A stretch of 14,972 nucleotides of DNA, from the NCBI GenBank assembly GCA_015488785.1, contig WFNC01000595.1, forward strand, positions 1 to 14,972, given 5' to 3'. Source of the stretch: Flavobacteriales bacterium (GTDB lineage: Bacteria; Bacteroidota; Bacteroidia; Flavobacteriales_D; Parvicellaceae). Both the position numbers and the translations under genes were made by a program. Below are positions 1 through 6,704 of this stretch, piece after piece. Numbering within the stretch: position 1 is the stretch's first letter; the number at the start of each line of letters is the position of its first letter. Below the pieces are notes generated by a model. That model did no database searches and had not been told where the DNA came from. It was given only the letters and a program-made list of their open reading frames with translations.

Positions 1-105
1 AAACTATACGAAGAAACCGTGAGGGGAACACTGACAGAAGTAAGACTTCACTTTGAGAAAAAAGCACCTAAAGGTGAATTTGTAATTGTAGTGGAAGGAA
101 AATAA
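1..105 (+). CDS. rsmI: 16S rRNA (cytidine(1402)-2'-O)-methyltransferase RsmI, C-terminal end (partial)
   Basis: Only the last 34 codons and a TAA stop are present; the start lies upstream of the window. The visible residues include EETVRGTLTEV and end with KGEFVIVVEGK, which match the conserved C-terminus of RsmI (YraL family), where a 'GxxxRGtl.e' segment is followed by 'kGE.viVv.G'. RsmI 2'-O-methylates C1402 of 16S rRNA at the decoding centre using S-adenosylmethionine. The gene ends 22 bases before bshB1 on the same strand with no terminator between, so cotranscription with bshB1 is likely. The call rests on a short but characteristic tail; the catalytic part cannot be checked here. Confidence 0.8.
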   Translation, partial: KLYEETVRGTLTEVRLHFEKKAPKGEFVIVVEGK

Positions 106-127
106 AATACGAGTTAATTTTTATTCT

Positions 128-847
128 ATGAAATTAGACATACTAGCATTTGGAGCACATCCCGACGACATTGAATTGGCAGCTTCTGGAACAATATTAA
201 AACACATTGAACAAGGTAAAAAAGTTGGAGTAGTGGACTTAACCTTAGGAGAGTTAGGAACAAGGGGGACTGCCATTACAAGAAGGACAGAATCCCAAAA
301 TTCCGCTAAAATATTGTCGTTAGAAGTAAGGGACAACCTGCAACTATTAGACGGTTTTTTTGAAATTAACGAAAACAGTCTGTTAAAAGTTATAGCGAAA
401 ATTAGAAAATATAAGCCAGAAATTGTTTTGTGCAATGCGACATCAGACAGGCATCCCGACCATGGTAGAGGCGGAGACTTAGTTTCTAGAGCTTGCTTTT
501 TATCGGGCTTGGTTAAGGTCGAAACACAAATAGAAAACGGAAAATCGCAAGAACCTTGGCGACCAAAAGTTGTTTACAGATATGTACAAGACAATTGGAT
601 TACTCCAGACTTTGTCGTCGATATTACCGATCATTATGAAACAAAAATGAAATCTATTTTGGCTTACAAAACGCAGTTTTTTAATGTTGAAGAAGAAGGC
701 CCTGTCACGCCAATTTCTTCTCCCGATTTTTTGGAATATATTCAAGGAAGAGCTTCTAATTTTGGTCGAATTATTAAGGTTAGATACGGAGAAGGATTTA
801 CGGTAGAACGGTCAATTGGAGTTGATAATTTATTTGAGATTAAATAG
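128..847 (+). CDS. bshB1: Bacillithiol biosynthesis deacetylase BshB1
   Basis: This 239-residue protein belongs to the LmbE/PIG-L zinc deacetylase family. BshB removes the acetyl group from N-acetylglucosaminyl-L-malate to give glucosaminyl malate, the second step of cytosolic bacillithiol synthesis. The N-terminal AHPDDIE motif (residues 10-16) and HPDH (109-112) are visible. By family analogy His11, Asp14 and His112 bind zinc and Asp13 is the catalytic base. The 'TLGELGTRGT' stretch (39-48) and 'YKTQF' near residue 180 are typical of BshB1. Length is normal. The ATG at 128 places AHPDDIE about ten residues from the N-terminus, as expected. It follows rsmI by 22 bases and its TAG stop is one base before the next gene's ATG, so an operon is likely. 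bshC is encoded nearby at 2721-4298, which supports bacillithiol rather than another LmbE function. Confidence 0.93.
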   Translation: MKLDILAFGAHPDDIELAASGTILKHIEQGKKVGVVDLTLGELGTRGTAITRRTESQNSAKILSLEVRDNLQLLDGFFEINENSLLKVIAKIRKYKPEIVLCNATSDRHPDHGRGGDLVSRACFLSGLVKVETQIENGKSQEPWRPKVVYRYVQDNWITPDFVVDITDHYETKMKSILAYKTQFFNVEEEGPVTPISSPDFLEYIQGRASNFGRIIKVRYGEGFTVERSIGVDNLFEIK

Positions 848-848
848 A

Positions 849-2495
849 ATGAAGTTTTTATTACTCAAATTGAGCATAGCCTTGTTTAGTGTTTTACTTT
901 TTTCTTCTTGTCAGATGAAAGAAGATAGAAGGTCGGAGCAAGAAAAAACAGTTTTTAGATACAATGAATCGGCAGGTATTACAACCTTAGATCCTGCTTA
1001 CGTTAGACGATTCGAAGATTTTTTAGCAATCGAGCAACTTTACAATGGACTTGTTACGCTTGACGATAATTCGGAGGTAATCCCTTCAATTGCCAAAAGT
1101 TGGACCGTTTCGGAAGATGGATTGACTTATACTTTTAACCTTAGAAAAGATGTGCTTTTCAATGAAAGTGAATTGTTTGGCACTAAGAAGTCAAGAAGAG
1201 TAACTGCTAGCGATTTTTTATATTCTTTTTTACGGATTTTAGATCCTTCAACAGCTTCACCTGGACGATATATTTTTGAGAATTTAAATAACTCCAAAAG
1301 TAAGTTTGACGGTGTCGTAGCAGAAGACGAAAATACACTTATCCTCCATTTGTCAGTGCCTCAACCGTCTCTTATTTATCAATTGTCGCTCCCATATTGT
1401 TCAGTTGTCCCCCATGAAGTTGTGGAACATTATGGCAATGATTTTTCGACCCATCCAATCGGAACGGGGCCATTTTTCTTAAAAAGATGGAAGAAAGATG
1501 TGAAAATGATTTTAGCAAAGAATATTAATTACTTTGAGGTCGATGAAAACGGGGTTTCGTTACCTTATTTAGATGCTGTTTCCATTTATTTTATTCAAGA
1601 CAAGCACCAAGAGTTTATCAAGTTTAGAGCAGGAAACTTGGAGATGATATCTGGAATGAATGAAGAAGATAAAGATCAGTTGTTGAATTCTGACGGAGAA
1701 TTAAACGAAACCTTAGTCGATAAATTTACTTTACAAAAAACAGATTGGCTCAACACAGAATACTTAGGTATTTTAATGGAAGATAATAAACAAAGTCCTT
1801 TGCAATCGAGATTGATTCGGCAAGCGATTGGGTATGCCATAGATCGTGAAGATATGGTTCGTTATTTGAGAAATAATATTGGAACGCCTGCCACCAAAGG
1901 TTTTGTTCCCAAAGGAATGCCGAATTTTAATCAGTTTACCATTGATGGATTTCACTACGACATTGAGAAAGCAAATGAACTAATAAAACAAGCGGGTTAC
2001 AATGAATTAAATAAAATTCCTCCAATAATTTTATCTGCTACGCCTGAGTATAGAACGTTATGTGAATATTTGCAGCAGAAACTTGAGAGAGTTGGTTTTA
2101 CAATAAAAGTTGACGTCAATTCTGTCTCGTCTATGAATCAAAGAATAGCTCAATTTGAAGCCGTTTTTTACAGGAAGTCATGGATTGCAGATTTTCCCGA
2201 TGCAATTAATTATTTTCAGTTGTTTTATAGTAAGAATTTTTATCCTGAGAATGGGTCGAATTATACTCATTTTAGTAATAAAGAATATGATGCTTTGTTC
2301 GAATTAGCCTTAATTGAGCAAAATGAAGGGTTAAGAAATAGCTTTTACAAAAAAATGAATCAAATTCTTCATGACGAAGCTCCGGTAATTCCATTATTCT
2401 ATGCGGAAACACTTCGGTTCTTGAAATCGAATGTTAAAGGTTTGAAAGGGAATTCTTTAAATATGCTAAGTTTGAAGTCAGTTAAATTGACATAA
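849..2495 (+). CDS. ABC transporter substrate-binding lipoprotein, SBP_bac_5 (peptide/nickel type)
   Basis: A 548-residue family 5 extracellular solute-binding protein, related to DppA/OppA. I chose the ATG at 849, one base after the bshB1 stop, over an in-frame ATG at 816 inside bshB1, because it starts directly with a basic-hydrophobic signal peptide ending in the lipobox LFSSC (predicted lipidated Cys21). Family signs include 'ITTLDPAY' near the mature N-terminus, 'IAKSWTVSEDGLTYTFNLRKDV', 'HPIGTGPFFL' and 'RQAIGYAIDRE' (roughly residues 322-332). These proteins bind oligopeptides or similar ligands in the periplasm and deliver them to an ABC permease, but no permease or ATPase gene is present here. 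Translational coupling to bshB1 is likely from the spacing. The ligand is unknown; peptide specificity is a family-level guess. A terminator hairpin follows at 2522-2558. Confidence 0.9.
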   Translation: MKFLLLKLSIALFSVLLFSSCQMKEDRRSEQEKTVFRYNESAGITTLDPAYVRRFEDFLAIEQLYNGLVTLDDNSEVIPSIAKSWTVSEDGLTYTFNLRKDVLFNESELFGTKKSRRVTASDFLYSFLRILDPSTASPGRYIFENLNNSKSKFDGVVAEDENTLILHLSVPQPSLIYQLSLPYCSVVPHEVVEHYGNDFSTHPIGTGPFFLKRWKKDVKMILAKNINYFEVDENGVSLPYLDAVSIYFIQDKHQEFIKFRAGNLEMISGMNEEDKDQLLNSDGELNETLVDKFTLQKTDWLNTEYLGILMEDNKQSPLQSRLIRQAIGYAIDREDMVRYLRNNIGTPATKGFVPKGMPNFNQFTIDGFHYDIEKANELIKQAGYNELNKIPPIILSATPEYRTLCEYLQQKLERVGFTIKVDVNSVSSMNQRIAQFEAVFYRKSWIADFPDAINYFQLFYSKNFYPENGSNYTHFSNKEYDALFELALIEQNEGLRNSFYKKMNQILHDEAPVIPLFYAETLRFLKSNVKGLKGNSLNMLSLKSVKLT

Positions 2496-2521
2496 AAAGA
2501 GATTTTTTTGAATTAAAATTT

Positions 2522-2558
2522 AAAAACCCCGAATTTTTAAGTAAAATTCGAGGTTTTT
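2522..2558. terminator. Two-way terminator between the binding-protein gene and bshC
   Basis: Sixteen-base arms (2522-2537 and 2543-2558) flank the loop TAAGT. The 5' arm starts with A5 and the 3' arm ends with T5. On the plus-strand transcript there is one C/A mismatch (2529/2551), which becomes a G-U wobble on the minus-strand transcript. It lies 26 bases after the lipoprotein stop and downstream of convergent bshC, so it can serve both. A smaller hairpin (CCATTTTT/AAAAATGG, 2560-2578) follows at once, and a third short one (TTCTCT/AGAGAA, 2622-2636) lies farther on. Confidence 0.8.
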
Positions 2559-2720
2559 ACCATTTTTTTTAAAAATGGAAGGGGGTCAATAAAAAGTTGC
2601 GAGGTATATCTTGAACTTTTATTCTCTCGTAGAGAAAAGTAAGTCTAAATTCTATACTTAATATCTATTCAAATATATAACATAAATTGAATAATCCTAT
2701 TTTTATCTACTGACAAATAA

Positions 2721-4298
2721 CTATTTTTGTTCTAATATTTTGATTTCACTGACGAAAGTGTCGCTAATGCTTATCAATTGTGAAATGTAATTTTTAGAAT
2801 CTTTCAAATAATTGGGAATAAAATTAAACTTACGTTCGGCAAGCTTTCCGTTGGGAGCTATTTTGGCTCTTATGTTTTTAATCTTATTTATATTTATTTC
2901 TTCTTTTTGTTTAATGCTTCTTTGCGTTTTTTGATTTATTCGGTCTATTCCTTTTTGCATTTTTACAAATTCACTTTCGATAAGTCCTTTTAACGATTTA
3001 TCGATTGCTTCTATTTTTGAAATTGTACTTTGTTTAAGAAGAAGAAGCTGTTTGTGTTCGTTGTTAAATTCTACTTTTGTTTCGTCATTACTACTTAAAT
3101 ATTGTTTAATCAAATCAGCCTCATTTTTAAAAAAATCACCCAGTTGTAAATTTAGTTTTTCAATATTGGCTATTGTTTTAGTGTCTGTAATAACAAGTAA
3201 ATCTCTCAATGTAAGAATAGGAAAAGGTATCGCTAAACGATTGAAATTGGATTTCAATTGTAACCAATAAGCCAATTCGCCTGGACCTCCTATATAAGCT
3301 AAATTGGGTAACAAAAACTCTTGGTAAACTGGTCTAAAAATAGAATTGGGACTAAATCTTTCTGGGTGATTATTTAACTCGTCAATTATTTCAGTTTTAG
3401 AGAAAGAAAGTGCTGTATTTAAAACCGTGTATTTATCGTCTTTCAATACAATTCGTTCTCTTAAATTATCGATAATATAAAATAAGTTTATTTCCCTCGG
3501 GGTAACTTGCGTTTTGTATCCTTTATCTTTTAGTTGTTTCGAAGACTTATTAATTAGTCTAAAGCTATTCTCTTCTAATAGTTCATTTTTAAGAACATCA
3601 GAAAAACTAGCTTTTAAAGCTTGGTCATCTCCATCTAAAATAACTAAATTATATTCTTTAAATAGTTTATGAACCCAAGTCGTAGTTGCTTTTGTTAAGG
3701 TTGTATTTTCAAAATCGTCATTAAAAATAGATTTAAGAACTTCAGCTTTATCTCCTGCTAACTCAAATAATTCTTTGTAAGCATTTTCAAAAATAGATAA
3801 AGGCATTTTACCTACAGCTCCTTTCAAATTAGTTTCTCCTTTTAGTGTGCTTCTGTAGATGTGAGCTTCACTAATCTCTTCAAAATCATGATCTTCACTA
3901 GCCAACCAAAACAAAGGGACGAAATTATAAGTAGGGAACTCTTTTTTTAAAGTAATGCAAAGTTTAATTGTCGAAACTATTTTATGAATAAAATATTGAG
4001 GACCTCCAAACAAACATAACTGATGTCCTGTCGTGATTACGTATGTATGCTCATCTTTTAGTAGTTCTATGTTCGAAGGGGGGGCAATTCCATTTTGCTT
4101 ATACTGATGTGTGAGTTGCTGAACTAATAGTTCCCTTTTTGAAGTTGGAAAATTTGTTGATTCTATTTTTTTCTTAAAGCCTTCTAAATTATTTTCGTAT
4201 TCAAAAAAAGGTGAAACCTGCTCACTATTATTAACGTAATCTTTTATCAATAACGAAACTTGATTTGATTCTACTAATGAAATGTATTTTGTATCCAT
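2721..4298 (-). CDS. bshC: Bacillithiol biosynthesis cysteine-adding enzyme BshC
   Basis: A 525-residue protein matching BshC (YllA), which adds cysteine to glucosaminyl malate in the last step of bacillithiol synthesis in the cytosol. Hallmarks are 'VITTGHQLCLFGGPQYFIHK' (residues 87-106), with a GHQ signature like that of nucleotidyltransferase folds, and 'PLFWLASEDHDFEEI' (128-142), with its conserved SEDHDFEEI. The C-terminal third (about 385-500) is Lys/Glu/Ile-rich and is predicted coiled coil, followed by 'PNGKLAERKFNFIP', the usual BshC end. Length is normal for the family. It converges with bshB1 and the binding-protein gene. The start codon at 4298 fits family length; a TATTTTTG box sits only five bases upstream (see promoter entry). 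bshA is not in the window. Confidence 0.93.
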   Translation of the reverse strand: MDTKYISLVESNQVSLLIKDYVNNSEQVSPFFEYENNLEGFKKKIESTNFPTSKRELLVQQLTHQYKQNGIAPPSNIELLKDEHTYVITTGHQLCLFGGPQYFIHKIVSTIKLCITLKKEFPTYNFVPLFWLASEDHDFEEISEAHIYRSTLKGETNLKGAVGKMPLSIFENAYKELFELAGDKAEVLKSIFNDDFENTTLTKATTTWVHKLFKEYNLVILDGDDQALKASFSDVLKNELLEENSFRLINKSSKQLKDKGYKTQVTPREINLFYIIDNLRERIVLKDDKYTVLNTALSFSKTEIIDELNNHPERFSPNSIFRPVYQEFLLPNLAYIGGPGELAYWLQLKSNFNRLAIPFPILTLRDLLVITDTKTIANIEKLNLQLGDFFKNEADLIKQYLSSNDETKVEFNNEHKQLLLLKQSTISKIEAIDKSLKGLIESEFVKMQKGIDRINQKTQRSIKQKEEININKIKNIRAKIAPNGKLAERKFNFIPNYLKDSKNYISQLISISDTFVSEIKILEQK

Positions 4299-4303
4299 GT
4301 GTA

Positions 4304-4311
4304 CAAAAATA
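4304..4311 (-). promoter_or_regulatory. Candidate -7 box (TATTTTTG) directly before bshC
   Basis: Read on the minus strand this is an exact match to the Bacteroidota -7 consensus TAnnTTTG. It ends five bases before the bshC ATG, so transcription from it would begin at or within a few bases of the start codon and give a leaderless or nearly leaderless mRNA. I see no clear TTTG -33 box at the usual distance, and the region is AT-rich, so a chance match is possible. Confidence 0.3.
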
Positions 4312-4544
4312 GATATATTAAGTTCAATTTACTACTTGAATTTATGAAATTTACATATGTCGATTATCTTTTATGTTTATCCGCCACTTTTTCCAAAGAA
4401 AGAAAAGTTGGAATTTCTATCCGCAATTTAAATAGCCTTTAAATGGATGTTAACGCTGAACTTAACTTTTATGCCGGCCTATGTTTATATTCATTTTTAG
4501 TCTTGTCTTTTTTTACGCACAAGTTATTCTTTTTATAAATTTGT

Positions 4545-4572
4545 GTTTGTGAGGTCTCTATCGCTCAGTTGC
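4545..4572 (-). repeat. Dispersed intergenic repeat, copy 1
   Basis: Read on the minus strand this 28-base segment has the core CAACTGAGCGATAG followed by AGACCTCACAAAC. The segment at 9512-9539 (+) has the same core followed by CGACTTCACGAAC. The two agree at about 24 of 28 positions and lie in opposite orientation in two noncoding regions 5 kb apart. AT-rich flanking sequence shows weaker likeness. From memory, similar 'aactgagcgatag' segments occur in intergenic DNA of other Bacteroidota; I could not verify this. Confidence 0.6.
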
Positions 4573-4753
4573 TTCGTTTTTTTGACTAAGTACTAAGTGA
4601 AACGTTCTCATTTATACCTTTAAAAAGGAGTAGAAGAGAATAAATATAAAGCTAGTTCGGCTTGAGAACATTTAGCTAGAATAGATAAGAAATTAGACGT
4701 AGTCTTTTTATCCTTTTGGGAAATAAACGGATAAATTTACAGCACTTTAGAAC

Positions 4754-4793
4754 AAAAAAAGCGACTTCAAAATATTTTGAAGTCGCTTTTTTT
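4754..4793. terminator. Perfect palindromic terminator downstream of the POT gene
   Basis: A 40-base perfect inverted repeat: A7, GCGACTTC, an AT-rich centre, GAAGTCGC, T7, with its centre at 4773/4774. It lies 26 bases beyond the stop of the minus-strand POT gene and works as an intrinsic terminator on either strand, since each orientation ends with seven U residues. Its stem resembles the terminator at 11152-11189. Confidence 0.9.
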
Positions 4794-4819
4794 ATGTAAA
4801 TATATGACTGGATTCGCTC

Positions 4820-6622
4820 TTAACGAATACCATGCATTTTATGAATTAAGAATTTCCCCATTGACATTACAATCAGTCCAGCTCCAATTGGAATGGCTGT
4901 AAAGATAAGGAAAAATGTAGCTAAAGAATATTCATCTTGTATGTAATCAATCATTCCTCCTAGCATTCCTGCAATCTTGTTTGCTATAGCTGAAGAAATA
5001 AACCAAATACCAAACATTAAACCGAGTAATTTTGGAGGAGATAGTTTACTTACATAAGACAATCCTACAGGAGAAAGTGTTAGTTCTCCAAGTGTATGTA
5101 GCAGGTAAGCTAGTATTAACCAAATCATACTCACTGATGTAACTCCGCTTCCAATCCCCATACTTCCGTACGCTAATACTCCAAATCCTAGACCTAGTAA
5201 TATTAATCCCATTCCAAATTTAACTGGTGCAGATGGATTGTACTTACTTTCCCATACTTTAGAGAATAGAGGCGCAAACATAATTATAAATAACGAATTC
5301 AAAATACCAAACCAAGAGGCTGGAACTTCTACTTCGTTTTCTTTGATGCTTTTAACTATGGCTGGTAGTTTTGTATCTACTTTTTCAGCTGTTTCCGGAT
5401 CTAAATAGATTAATTTTCCTTTTCCATTTACATCTAACACATAAAACTCTTGGTTCACTTCCAGTGGCGTATCTTCTCTTAGAACCGTTGTTATTTCTTT
5501 AAGTTCTTCGACTTTCGTTTCTTCATTCATTACCATTTGACTAAAAGTAACTTCGTATGCTTTAGTATTGAAATCTTTTTTAATCATCCAACCTACAATA
5601 CCCCAAATAACTAAGAAACTAAATGATAATAAAATACCTGAAATAGCATACTTTTTCATTGTAGCTTTATTCAGTAAAATCAATACCCATGTAATTAATG
5701 CTAACGGTACTACCGTTATAATTGTATTAATAATTGTAAACCAACTTGCAGCACTTCCTGTAAGAACTCTATCTGTAAAGTCTTTTGCAAAAATAGTCAT
5801 CGACCCTCCTGCTTGTTCAAATGCCATCCAAAAGAATATCGTAAAGAAGGCTAATATACCGATTACCATTAATCGATCACGTTCTACTTTTTTTGCATCA
5901 TCAATATTATGTATCTCAACATCTAAATCTTCAACATCATTAACGATGTCTTCAACTTCCTGTTCTAAGTCTTCTTCAACTTTTATTGGCTTGTTCCCTA
6001 ATTCTCCAAATATATTTCTAGCAAACCAAAACTGTAACATTCCAATAGCCATAAAAACACCAGCCAATCCAAAACCATAACTCCAACCTACTTTCTCACC
6101 GATATAACCACAAAGCATAATTCCTAAGAATGCCCCTGCGTTAATACCCATATAAAACAACGTATATCCTGCATCTTTTTTCTCCTCGTTTCCTTTGTAA
6201 AGACCTCCAACAATAGATGAAATATTTGGTTTAAACATTCCGTTCCCTACAATAAGTAATCCCAAACCAAGGTAGAACATTGGCTCAGTTTCAAATGCCA
6301 TAGAGGCATGCCCCATTGTCATTAAGAATGCTCCAATAATAATAGCAAGCTTATATCCTGTAAATTTATCCGCAATTAAACCACCAAACATGGGAGTTAA
6401 ATAAACTAATCCAGTATATGTTCCGTATAAACCTAAAGCTTCCGCATTTGACCATTCCCAGCCTCCAATTCCGGCAGAACTAACCAAGAATAAAACCAAT
6501 AAAGCTCTCATTCCATAGTAACTAAATCGTTCCCACATTTCTGTAAAAAACAAAATGAACAATCCTGCTGGATGTCCCATAACCTCCATTTGGTTGTGGA
6601 AACTTATTTTTTTTGTATTCAT
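4820..6622 (-). CDS. POT/PTR2 family proton-dependent oligopeptide symporter
   Basis: A 600-residue inner-membrane major-facilitator protein that imports di- and tripeptides with protons. The POT signature ExxERFxYYG is intact (E28-G37), as are the second PTR2 signature around 'GNGMFKPNISSIVG' (126-139), the TM7 'FFWMAFEQAG' (263-272) and the TM10 'ELTLSPVGLSY' (513-523). About 14 hydrophobic segments can be seen. It is longer than the usual 450-500 residues: an acidic, probably cytosolic loop (about 205-250) stands where many bacterial POTs have helices HA/HB, and an extra hydrophobic hairpin (291-346) plus a roughly 85-residue hydrophilic segment (350-435) lies between TM7 and TM8. The extra hairpin resembles TM8-TM9 itself (see findings). 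It lies 82 bases downstream of the SGNH gene and has its own candidate promoter. It is followed by a strong terminator. The substrate is inferred from family only. Confidence 0.93.
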   Translation of the reverse strand: MNTKKISFHNQMEVMGHPAGLFILFFTEMWERFSYYGMRALLVLFLVSSAGIGGWEWSNAEALGLYGTYTGLVYLTPMFGGLIADKFTGYKLAIIIGAFLMTMGHASMAFETEPMFYLGLGLLIVGNGMFKPNISSIVGGLYKGNEEKKDAGYTLFYMGINAGAFLGIMLCGYIGEKVGWSYGFGLAGVFMAIGMLQFWFARNIFGELGNKPIKVEEDLEQEVEDIVNDVEDLDVEIHNIDDAKKVERDRLMVIGILAFFTIFFWMAFEQAGGSMTIFAKDFTDRVLTGSAASWFTIINTIITVVPLALITWVLILLNKATMKKYAISGILLSFSFLVIWGIVGWMIKKDFNTKAYEVTFSQMVMNEETKVEELKEITTVLREDTPLEVNQEFYVLDVNGKGKLIYLDPETAEKVDTKLPAIVKSIKENEVEVPASWFGILNSLFIIMFAPLFSKVWESKYNPSAPVKFGMGLILLGLGFGVLAYGSMGIGSGVTSVSMIWLILAYLLHTLGELTLSPVGLSYVSKLSPPKLLGLMFGIWFISSAIANKIAGMLGGMIDYIQDEYSLATFFLIFTAIPIGAGLIVMSMGKFLIHKMHGIR

Positions 6623-6652
6623 AATTTTTTGTTAATTTTTTTAATCAATTTC

Positions 6653-6682
6653 CGAAAATACTAATTTTTTGTAAGAAACCAA
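6653..6682 (-). promoter_or_regulatory. Candidate promoter of the POT transporter gene
   Basis: On the minus strand TTGG (6682-6679) is followed after 18 bases by TATTTTCG (6660-6653), close to the Bacteroidota TTTG/TAnnTTTG pattern with one change in the -7 box. The box ends 30 bases before the ATG. It suggests the transporter can be expressed apart from the FadL-SGNH genes upstream. Confidence 0.4.
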
Positions 6683-6704
6683 TAATTAAATGATAGTTAT
6701 ATCT

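Larger units (their letters stand above)
4299..4753. other. Noncoding stretch upstream of bshC, with small hairpins and a degenerate repeat copy
   Basis: No convincing gene lies here; the longest ATG-initiated frame I noted is about 32 codons (4344-4442) and resembles nothing known to me. The stretch holds several imperfect hairpins: CCACTTTT/AAAAGTTGG around 4386-4413, GTTAA/TTAAC at 4449-4466, AGCTA-GTTC/GAAC-TAGCT at 4650-4677, and TTTATCC/GGATAAA at 4707-4735. It also carries one copy of the repeat described at 4545-4572. It probably contains the bshC promoter and decayed repeat DNA. Confidence 0.6.

Noticed and set aside
121..435. A 104-codon open frame on the minus strand over bshB1
   Set aside because: Antisense shadow of bshB1, whose motifs are complete; no recognisable protein features.
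816..848. An upstream start for the substrate-binding protein gene that would overlap bshB1
   Set aside because: It would add 11 residues before a standard lipoprotein signal peptide; the ATG at 849 begins exactly with that signal.
4344..4442. A possible 32-codon small gene (+) in the region upstream of bshC
   Set aside because: No start signal or family likeness, and it lies in hairpin-bearing repeat-like DNA; typical of chance frames.
5568..6080. A 170-codon open frame on the plus strand inside the POT gene
   Set aside because: It lies wholly antisense to a clearly conserved transporter gene, its product has a Ser/Ile/Lys-rich composition without any family motif, and no promoter or neighbour supports it.
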